Shown here: in pieces, positions 1 through 5,654 of the stretch
How the letters are laid out: each line of letters starts with the position of its first letter
Position numbering within the stretch: position 1 is the first letter of the stretch
Source of the DNA: an uncultured Oscillospiraceae bacterium
GTDB taxonomy: Bacteria; Bacillota; Clostridia; Oscillospirales; Oscillospiraceae
Direction: 5' to 3'
NCBI GenBank assembly: GCA_958438185.1
Contig: CAUBQU010000103.1
Span: 1 to 5,654, forward strand
DNA: 5,654 bases
Notes under the pieces: generated by a model
Seen by the model: only the letters and a program-made list of their open reading frames with translations
The model's database searches: none
What the model was told of the DNA's origin: nothing
Position numbers and translations under genes: made by a program

Positions 1-1
1 C

Positions 2-313
2 AGCGCGTGCTGCCTCGATGGCTTCCTTGTTCTCCAGGGTGATCTTATCTGCTGCGGGCAGAGCGTTGATGGCTTCCGTGACCTTGGCAGCGGCGGCCTT
101 GTCGGCTTCCGCGGCTTCGAGGTCGGCGATCTTCGCTTCGCAATCCTTCAGCTTCGCAGTGGCATCCGCAGAGACGAGGGACTGCTGGGCTTCCGTCAGC
201 TTGTCGAACGCAGCGCGGGCGGCGGCGACAGCATCCGCATTTTCGAGGGTGGTGTCCGCAGCGGCGGGCAGGGCGTCGATCAGGGCGGTGACAGCATCGG
301 CAGCGGCCTTGTC
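2..313 (-). repeat. Ala-rich 70-residue helical stalk repeats (one full copy plus a partial copy)
   Basis: One complete unit spans residues 1781-1850 (plus-strand 104-313). The next starts at residue 1851 (2-103) and is cut by the window edge after 34 residues. Both units start DKAAA, have the helix turn LPAA near unit position 15 (residues 1795 and 1865) and then TLEN (1802 and 1872), so the period is exactly 70 residues (210 bases). The unit continues AVAAARAAFDKLTEAQQSLV and SADATAKLKDCEAKIADLEA. This composition is typical of helical-bundle or coiled-coil stalks in large Clostridia surface proteins. More copies probably follow beyond position 1. One unit carries an unusual cysteine, C1836. 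Confidence 0.82.
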
Positions 314-3300
314 GGCGACTGCGTTCTCCGCCGTCTTGGCGTAGCGGACTGCGTCGTACAGGGTGTAGTATTCTTCGCCGTAGTCGGCAAACTTGGCGCT
401 CAGGCGCTCTTCGCTAATGCCCTTGACGACTTTCATCGCGTCCTCAATGGCCTTGACGGAGTCGGCGGTGTAGAGGGCCTTGTTCGCAAGGATCTCGTTT
501 GCCTTGGCGATCTGCTTGTCGAGGCGAGCCTTGGTGACGCGGCACTCGAACCAGCTGTTGCCGAGGTTGTTATACTTGGCGTTGTAGAAGTCGCAGATGG
601 AAACGGTCGCCTGGGACGCATAGCCGGAGATGGTCTCCTTGCCTGCCCAGTTGTTGTCATAAACAGCGTCGACCATGGTCTTATTGGTCAGTGCATTGAT
701 CCAAGGCGCTGCTGTAATGTCGCAATCGGCATAGCCCGCATGATACAGGCCAGCGAAGCCCATGACGGCGCAGGCGGTGGAGATGTAGTTGCAGCCGGTA
801 AAGTTGCCGTCACCGCCCAGGCCCATGTTCTTCAGGTAGTCAACATAGGTCTTGACTGCGTCGTCAACACCCGGTTCGCCTGCGTGGCTGGCGACGATCG
901 TCGCTGCCCAACCGGCGATGTCGATACCGCTGGACATTGCAGCGGGGCTGATCTGGCCAAGGCCTGCGCTTGCATCGGCCTTGAAGCCATACTTCGAGCC
1001 TGCACCGGCTGCGACCATGCCGACCTGGGAGTAGACGCCGCCGGACCACGGACCGCCGTAGTTCTTCTCCAGCAGCTTGACCCAGTTCTGCCCCTTATAA
1101 TTATAGGGGTTCTCGCCCATCTGGACAATGGCTGTGACCATTGCGCCATACTGGGTGCCATACCAGCTGGATTCTGCTGAAGGCAGCGTGAATTCGTAGC
1201 CGTTGGCCGGGTCCTGGATGTAATCGCCCAGGGCGGCGTAGGCAGCAAAGACATTCCAATAGCCGGAAATTTTCCGATTGGTCAGCCAAGTATTGCGGCA
1301 AGCTTCGTAGGAGAGCTGCAGCTTATCTGCTGTCTGCGCATAGACAAGGACGGTGAATTCTCTCGTCTTGGTGACATCGCCCATGGTGGCAGTCGCCGTC
1401 AGGGTAACGGTAGCACTGCCGCTTTCAGGCTGGGTGACCTTGCCGTCCGGGGCCAGGACTGCTTCGTCGGAGCTGGTCCAGGTCAGGGTCACGTTCTCGT
1501 CGGAGGACTTGGGCAGCGTCAGGTCCTTCGCCGTTTCGGGCAGGACGGAGAGGCTGCGCAGGACGGCGTCGACCGCATCCTCTGCGGCGCTGGCGTCGGC
1601 CTTGACATTCAGGGTGAATTCACGGGTGTTTGTGACATCGCCGCGGGTGGCAGTCGCCGTCAGGGTGACGGTGCAGTCGTAATTCTGGCGGTTGACCTTG
1701 CCGGTCTCGGCGCTGATGATGTCGTTGTTCGTGCTCGTCCAGGTGATGGTGCTGCCGAAGCGGCCTTCTGCCGGGAGGGTCACGTCCGCAGTCACGGGAT
1801 CCGCAAAGGACAGGTTGGCCAGGTCATTGTTGACCGCTGCGCTGTCGCCCATGGGATAGGTGTAGGTCACGTAGCTGGCAGAGCTATTTTCGTAGTCGGT
1901 CAGGGCGATCAGAGCAGCAACGCTGGCTTCTGCATCACCGGTGACAGCCTGGGCGCCGACGGTTGCGCTGAAGGTGCCGTCGATGGCAGCGGAGGGCAGA
2001 ACGGCGTCCTGCATGATCTCCTCTGCGAGGCTCAGGTAATGGTTGCGCTTAAGGGCGCTCTTGGCCTGGTCCGCCCCGGCGACGAAGGCCGAGACATAGC
2101 GGGCTGCGCTCTTGGTGTAGGTGATCTTGCCGGAGGCGTAGAGGTTCTCCATCGCCTGCAGGACGTCCGCCAAAGCAGCCTTGGCCTGCTTGCCATAGAC
2201 GGGATCGTCCGTCAGGCGGGCCATCAGGAGGGCGAAGTCCGCCTGGCCGGTGAGGGAATCTTCCGTCCTGGAAGAGAACTTGCGGTCATAGGTGAAGACT
2301 CTGCCGCCGCCAACATAGTCGACGAGGTGGCTCAGCATTTCGTCGATGGCGCCGCTGCGGCCCAGCTTCGTGCCTTCGGCCTCATTGCCCCAGGAGTCTG
2401 CACCGGCAAAGTACATTTCCAGTGCCAGGACTTCAGAAGGCACACCGGCATTTTCGATCCAGTCGTTCATCTTATATTCCACACGGCCGGTCTCTGCGTT
2501 CTGACCGCCCAGGAGGGTCTGGATCATGTTCTCCTTGGCCGGTGCGCCGCTGCCGGTGACGGTGTAATCCGTCACGTCCATATCGCGGACGTAAGCATCC
2601 AGATACAGGTAGAACATGGTGTTGCGCGTCGAGTCGGAGCTGTTCGTCGGAACATAGCCGTAGTAGGTGTAGAGCGTATCCGTGTAATCGCTCAGGTCGA
2701 CACCTGCCTGGGCCAGGGCGTATGCCTGACCGGCGTAATCCAGGACCTTCCGGCCCTCGTAGTACTTCACGAGGTTCTGCCGGGCCGCATCCGCGCCGAA
2801 GACAGCGTCTGCAACGGTCAGCATAGCTGCGTCGGAGGTGACGGTGTTGCCGGTGCTGTCCGTAATGACGCAGCGATAGAAGTAGCCGTCTTTTGCGAAG
2901 CTGTCGGTCTTCTTGATCTCCAGCATCGAGCTCGTCGCGTCATCAATGTCGCTGAAGGAGCTCGTCGCCTGGCGGGCGCGCTGCCACTGATAGGTATAGC
3001 CCAGGGTACCGCCCTTGACCGCGACGCTCATCAGGGCGCTGCGGTTGTTATAAACCGTCGCGGCCAGGGGCTGCTCGGTGATGGTCATGGCGACCGTCGC
3101 CATCTTGTTCGTGCGCAGGACCGGGCGGTTCGCTGCCGCATCCCAGCTCCAAGCGCCGTTTTCGCTGAGGTCGAAGCCGACAGTGTCAGACCAGAACGCC
3201 TGGGTGGCAATGGTCTCGGGGGTGACATCGTCGCCGTTGTTGATGCTGGCCATGGCGGGCGCGCCGTTGAGCAGGGTCGTCGTCAGGCCGTAGTTGTTTT

Positions 3301-5653
3301 CAAAGGTGCCCTTGCCTGCGTTGACGAGGTCCGAGCCCTGGCTGACGATACGGCCGGACGTCGTACCGGAGGAAGCGGACTTGTTCTGGAGCTTTTCCAT
3401 CGCCGCAACGCTGTTGCGGATGACCATCTTGTTGACGCTCTGGCTGCCGGTGATGCCCGTACGGCCCGCGAAGCCGCCGACGCCGCCGAGCTTATCGACG
3501 CCGTCCGGTGCAAGGACGTTGGCCGTCACGAAGCTGTGGTCGATGGTGACGCATCTGTTACGCTCCGTCTGGCCCAGGAAGCCGCCTGCGGCGTAACCGC
3601 CCTGGACGAGACCGGTGACATAGCAGTCTTCAATGGTCAGGCTGCCGTAGCTATCATTGCCCCAGTCGATCTGGCAGACGAGGCCGCCAGCGTAGTACTT
3701 GGGGGCGATGACCGTCGCGTTGACAGAGCAGCGGCGGATATAGTCATGGTCGATGCCTTCGTTGTAGTTATTGACCGTGACCTTGCCGACCAGGCCGCCA
3801 GCATACTGCGCGGTGATCTGACCGGAGACGTGGCAGTTTTCGATGATGACATCGTTACCGACACGGCCTGCCAGGATAGCGCCGGACTGTACAGACGCGG
3901 TATCCACATTGGCGTCCTTCAAGGTCAGGTTCTGCACATAGCAGATCTTCGTTTCGTATTCCGTCTCGTTGTCGTCGCCAAGCAGGGCGAAGAAACCGGA
4001 GTTCGTGCTCCACCAGTTGGACTGCACACCCTCCCGGACCTGCAGGTTCGAGATCGTATGGCCCTGGCCGTCGAAGATACCGGCAAAGTCCTTCGGCATC
4101 CAGTACTTGCCGCCCAGGTCAAGATCGTTCACCAGGACGATGTACTTATTATTGAACGCATCCGCCACGCGGCCGAAATACGCCAGCTGGTTGACCGTCT
4201 CGATGCGGTACGGGTCTGCCTTAGAGCCGTCGCCACCGGCAAAGCCGTCCGCCGCATAGGCGATCCAGCTATCGCTGGCCGGCAGCGTGAAGCTGAGGGT
4301 CTTGGCGGGGTTCTGCTTAAACTGCACGGAGTAGACCACGTCCTTTTCCGCGGGGAGCTCCTTCCAGGAGAAGGCGACCGTCGTCGCCTCGTCGTCCGTT
4401 GTGACCGTGGACGACAGGTTCTCCGGCTTGACCTCCTGGCCGTCGACCGTGACCTTGAGGGTGAAGTCGCCCGTCGTGATCTTCGTGTACTCCAGGCGGG
4501 CCGTCATCTTGGCCGTGAAGCCCTTGGCGGTGGCGTTCTCGATGCCGGTGGCAGCGATGTCCAGGCCGTCCGCTTCGTCCTTGTCGTAGTCGTATTTGCC
4601 GTCGGCCGTCTTCTTCTGCCATTTCAGGATGGGATAGCCGCCGTTGACGTTTTCGCTGTCTGCCACAAAGCCAGCGCCCAAGTCTGCAGTCTTGAGCTCT
4701 TCCGCCGTCTTGGCGATCAGGCCTTCGCGATCCGTCGCTTCGCCGCCCAGGGCGTAGACGGTCTCGCTGGTCTTACTATAGTAGCAGTTTTTGTAGACCG
4801 GGTAAACAACGCTCCAGCTGCCGCCGTAGCCCTTACCGGCCAGGGCGCCGATCCGCGCCTTGACGCCAGGGTTCGTGCCGGTGACTGCGCCGGTGTTGTA
4901 CCAGTTCTGCTCGACCGTCGTCTTGCTCGACACCGCCATCTCGCCGACGATGCCGCCGACGTAGCACTCAGAACCCGCAGCGCTGATGGCGCCGGTGTTG
5001 TAGAGGTTCGTCGTCTTGCAGCCCAGGTAGGCCGCGATGCCGCCGGCGTCCGGGCCCTCGGAGTGGACCTTGCCGGTGTTGTAGCAGTTTGCGATGTAGC
5101 CACTGCTGCTGATGTTCGCAGTGATGCCGCCCGCATTCCGATTGCCGACGATGTCCGCCCCGTTGGCACAGTTCAGGATGACCGTGTTGCCGCCTGCGAA
5201 GCCGACCAGACCGGCTGCGTAGCTGTAGCTTGCCATCGTCTTGACATAACCGCTGGCGATGATGACGTTCTTGATCTTCGCCTGGTCAGAGGTGCCGCCG
5301 AACAGACCGATGTAAGAGGCCGTCGTCGTGTCGATGTACAGGTTGGAGACGGTGTGGCCATCGCCGTCGAACGTGCCCTTAAAGGGGTTCGACCAGGAGC
5401 CCTCGCCGATCGTCGTCCACTGCCGGCCGCTCCAGGTCCCGTCGGAACCCTTGACGCCGCCGAGGTCGACATCCGCCGTCAGTTTGACGGTCTTTCCGGC
5501 GAACGCATCTTGTGCGATGCCTTCTGCTTTGCCGTTCACAATCGCGGCAAGGCCCGCCAGCTGCGCCGGCGTGCTCACTTCGAATGAGGTTGCGTCCTTG
5601 CTGTACCAGCTGGTATCCACACTGCCGTCCCACGCCGCGGAATTATCCGCCGA
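2..5653 (-). CDS. Giant modular surface/secreted protein, GLUG + Ig-like + toroid + helical stalk (internal part, both ends missing)
   Basis: The minus-strand frame is open for 1,884 codons and runs off both window edges, so the full protein is longer. Read codon by codon, it gives coherent domain sequence throughout, with no frameshift or stop. The order is GLUG module, Fn3-like linker, GLUG module, Ig-like domain, helical lobe, two aBig_2 domains, toroid-like lobe, FIVAR-like segment and 70-residue stalk repeats. These families occur in extracellular proteins of Firmicutes, and no membrane segment is visible, so I infer an exported adhesin-like or ligand-binding protein. The signal peptide would lie beyond 5654 and an anchor (LPXTG, SLH or similar) beyond 1; neither can be checked here. 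Codon use is strongly biased to G/C third bases: no TTA or CTA leucine codon and only two TCA codons (5585-5587, 1178-1180). No catalytic motif was recognised, so the exact function is unknown. The coding call is very secure; the role is inferred. Confidence 0.96.
314..538 (-). other. FIVAR-like helical segment (residues 1706-1780)
   Basis: This segment begins KARLDKQIAKANEILANKAL, followed by YTADSVKAIEDAMKVVK. The arrangement 'helix, then LYTADSVKAIEDAM helix' is the FIVAR-type pattern (L..I..A..L....YT..S...L..A...A) found in Gram-positive surface proteins, often in sugar- or matrix-binding enzymes and adhesins. The following residues (ISEERLSAKFADYGEEYYTL, then YDAVRYAKTAENAVA) continue as a helix into the stalk repeats. 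It is a likely spacer or stalk start; the family assignment is moderate because the second half does not show a clear consensus. Confidence 0.55.
539..1336 (-). other. Terpenoid-cyclase/prenyltransferase-like toroid lobe 2 (residues 1440-1705)
   Basis: About 265 helical residues contain repeat units typical of the alpha-alpha toroid superfamily. These are SSWYGTQYGAMVTAIVQMG (1495-1513), GGPWSGGVYSQVGMVAAG (1533-1550), DIAGWAATIVASHAG (1579-1593), VDDAVKTYVDYLKNM (1596-1610) and GDGNFTGCNYISTACAVM (1614-1631), then GFAGLYHAGY. The pattern 'GWA...A, V..AV.YL, DGNF, STA.A..G' is the toroid helix-turn signature seen in secreted Firmicutes proteins, where these domains follow aBig_2 repeats. Six cysteines are present (1452, 1621, 1628, 1644, 1687, 1704), none in lobe 1. 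Neither the DxDD cyclase motif nor a thioester CGEQ motif is present, and the zinc-ligand order of protein prenyltransferases is not evident. A binding or structural role is more likely than catalysis. Confidence 0.72.
1337..1597 (-). other. Atrophied bacterial Ig domain, aBig_2 type, copy 2 (residues 1353-1439)
   Basis: This second aBig_2 domain lies directly after copy 1. It opens ASAAEDAVDAVLRSLSVLP, continues DLTLPKSSDENVTLTW and TSSDEAVLAPDGKVTQ, and ends VTLTATATMGDVTKTREF followed by TVLVYA. The last strands are nearly identical to copy 1 (VTLTATATxGDVTxTREFT). The first half has diverged and lost the glycine before the ITW strand. The DNA match between the copies, 1351-1410 against 1612-1671, is 50 of 60 positions at an offset of 261 bases. 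Confidence 0.82.
1351..1671 (-). repeat. Diverged direct repeat of 60 bp (1351-1410 and 1612-1671)
   Basis: The two stretches lie in the C-terminal strands of the adjacent aBig_2 domains and match at 50 of 60 aligned bases with no gap. They share uninterrupted runs of 11 bases (gtgacatcgcc) and 21 bases inside the alignment. The spacing of 261 bases is 87 codons, one domain unit. This fits an in-frame domain duplication with later divergence of the N-terminal halves, although family conservation of the motif also contributes. Confidence 0.8.
1601..1846 (-). other. Atrophied bacterial Ig domain, aBig_2 type, copy 1 (residues 1270-1351)
   Basis: The sequence follows the aBig_2 pattern closely. 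It opens DSAAVNNDLANLSF, continues VTADVTLPAEGRFGSTITW, then TSTNNDIISAETGKVNRQ, and ends VTLTATATRGDVTNTREF followed by TLNV. The LPxxGxxGSTITWTS and GKV...VTLTATxxxG elements are characteristic. These small beta-sandwiches are spacers in extracellular Firmicutes proteins and often sit next to helical toroid domains, as here. Confidence 0.85.
1862..2809 (-). other. Alpha-helical toroid-like lobe 1 (residues 949-1264)
   Basis: About 315 residues are mainly helical. Several segments resemble terpenoid-cyclase/prenyltransferase alpha-alpha toroids: MIQTLLGGQNAETGR (1043-1057), close to the LLxLQNxDGG turn of that fold; VPSEVLALEMYFAG; GRVFTYDRKFSSRTEDSLTG, followed by QADFALLMARLTDD; and DGTFSATVG leading to EASVAALIALTDY (1242-1254), a typical helix-turn unit. 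There are no cysteines. The DxDD acid motif of squalene-hopene cyclases is absent, so an enzymatic role is not supported. The segment is bounded by an Ig-like domain upstream and two aBig_2 domains downstream. The fold assignment is an inference from pattern; a different all-alpha fold is possible. Confidence 0.6.
2810..3100 (-). other. Ig-like domain (residues 852-948)
   Basis: A beta-rich segment follows the second GLUG module. It starts ATVAMTITEQPLAATVYNN, has the core strand YTYQWQRAR with W890, then SSMLEIKKTDSFAKDGYFYRC with C928, and ends VITDSTGNTVTSDAAMLTV. The W...YxC layout is that of immunoglobulin-like domains common in bacterial surface proteins. The partner cysteine of a classical Ig disulfide is absent: C928 is the only cysteine here, as is usual for bacterial versions. 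It probably acts as a rigid spacer between the beta-helix half and the helical half of the protein. Confidence 0.75.
3110..4258 (-). other. GLUG-repeat beta-helix module 2 (residues 466-848)
   Basis: The module begins YAADGFAGGDGSKADPYRI (466-484), the standard entry of a GLUG module. Next come NQLAYFGRVADAF, LVNDLDLGGKYW and FAGIFDGQGHTISNLQV (523-539), which matches the equivalent motif of module 1. About five GLUG-type repeats follow: SGAILAGRVG (590-599), YAGGLVGK (617-624), YYAGGLVCQ (653-661), YAAGGFLGQ (687-695) and VGGFAGR (725-731). Their strands include IENCHVSG, IRRCSVNA, IEDCYVTG, IDHSFVTA and IRNSVAA. It closes with AFWSDTVGFDLSENGAWSWD followed by RPVLRT (843-848). It is longer than module 1 because several loops are extended (for example NNYNEGIDHDY). 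This is probably a second beta-helix with its own binding surface, since the repeats are diverged from module 1. Confidence 0.88.
4280..4567 (-). other. Fn3/Ig-like beta-sandwich linker between the GLUG modules (residues 363-458)
   Basis: About 95 residues separate the two GLUG modules. The alternating hydrophobic pattern fits beta strands: GFTAKMTARLEYTK, DFTLKVTVDG, TTVAFSWKELPAEK and VVYSVQFKQ, then TLSFTLP leading into the next module. This resembles an Fn3-like or similar small beta-sandwich used as a spacer in multidomain surface proteins. I cannot assign a specific family by eye. Residues 349-362 (TADGKYDYDKDEAD) form a charged linker before it. Confidence 0.5.
4616..5632 (-). other. 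GLUG-repeat beta-helix module 1 (residues 8-346)
   Basis: The module opens with WDGSVDTSWY (residues 8-17), a typical opening of GLUG proteins. It continues with TPAQLAGLAAIVNG, LTADVDLGG (58-66) and the hallmark PFKGTFDGDGHTVSNLYI (90-107), then IGLFGG. Four GLUG-type repeats follow: AAGLVG at 146-151, NAGGITAN at 173-180, DAGGIAAY at 202-209 and YVGGIVGE at 231-238. Each is followed by an NCxN, NCYNTG, NLYNTG or NWYNTG strand, and a last strand reads KNCYYSK (288-294). It ends with GGYPILKW (338-345), the usual closing of such modules. The family is thought to form a right-handed beta-helix on secreted or surface proteins, and a binding or adhesive role is inferred. Residues 1-7 may be linker from a preceding domain. 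Confidence 0.88.
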
Positions 5654-5654
5654 C

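Noticed and set aside
1091..1109. Imperfect inverted repeat ccccttataattatagggg with a TATAAT-like core
   Set aside because: It looks like a hairpin or a -10 box, but it lies inside codons for PYNYKGQ in the second toroid-like lobe, with no -35 element and no gene start nearby. Coding explains it.
539..1336. Possible catalytic terpene cyclase, prenyltransferase or thioester protein
   Set aside because: The toroid pattern is present, but I find no DxDD cyclase motif, no CGEQ thioester, and no D-x-C followed by a distal histidine in the order used for zinc binding by protein prenyltransferases. Only the fold is supported.
740..1682. Further plus-strand frames (740-1180, 1353-1682 and similar) and short minus-strand frames in other phases
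   Set aside because: All overlap the continuous minus-strand coding sequence, give low-complexity translations without domains, and have no own promoter or intergenic space.
3422..5218. Periodic repeats that might suggest a CRISPR or non-coding array
   Set aside because: The repetition is at protein level (GLUG units in one open frame) with diverged DNA and irregular spacing; there are no identical repeats separated by unique spacers.
2039..5587. Plus-strand open frame of about 1,180 codons
   Set aside because: It is in exact codon mirror register with the minus-strand gene. Its translation is a V/D/R/A-rich string with no domain, and its openness is explained by the absence of TTA and CTA and near-absence of TCA in the sense gene.

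Overview
The window is the inside of one very large protein-coding gene on the minus strand. In one reading frame (codons occupying plus-strand positions 2-4, 5-7 ... 5651-5653) I read 1,884 consecutive codons with no stop. Neither the start nor the stop of the gene lies in the window. I see no intergenic DNA, RNA gene, mobile element, CRISPR array, promoter or terminator. Residue numbers below count from the upstream window edge (residue 1 at 5651-5653, residue 1884 at 2-4).

The product is a modular, repeat-rich surface or secreted protein of the kind encoded by gut-type Firmicutes. In N- to C-terminal order it holds: a GLUG-repeat beta-helix module (about 8-346); a small beta-sandwich linker resembling Fn3 (363-458); a second GLUG module (466-848); an Ig-like domain (852-948); an alpha-helical lobe resembling terpenoid-cyclase/prenyltransferase toroids (949-1264); two tandem atrophied bacterial Ig domains of aBig_2 type (1270-1351 and 1353-1439); a second, clearer toroid-like lobe with six cysteines (1440-1705); a FIVAR-like helical segment (1706-1780); and an Ala-rich stalk with a 70-residue tandem repeat (1781-1884) that is cut by the window edge. 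The signal peptide and any cell-wall or S-layer anchor must lie outside the window.

The domain set (GLUG, aBig_2, toroid, FIVAR-like, Ala/Glu/Lys-rich stalk) and the strong G/C preference at third codon positions suggest a high-GC Clostridia member, for example an Oscillospiraceae-like gut bacterium. This is inference from style, not a taxonomic identification. The likely role is adhesion, binding or surface display: beta-helices and toroids as binding units, Ig domains as spacers, and a helical stalk holding them away from the cell.

Long open frames on the plus strand, including one of about 1,180 codons, are mirror images of this gene. They arise because it uses no TTA or CTA codon and only two TCA codons. 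I found no convincing new multi-gene system. The most notable points are the two toroid-like lobes separated by an aBig_2 pair, the cysteine enrichment of the second lobe, and the size of the antisense open frame.
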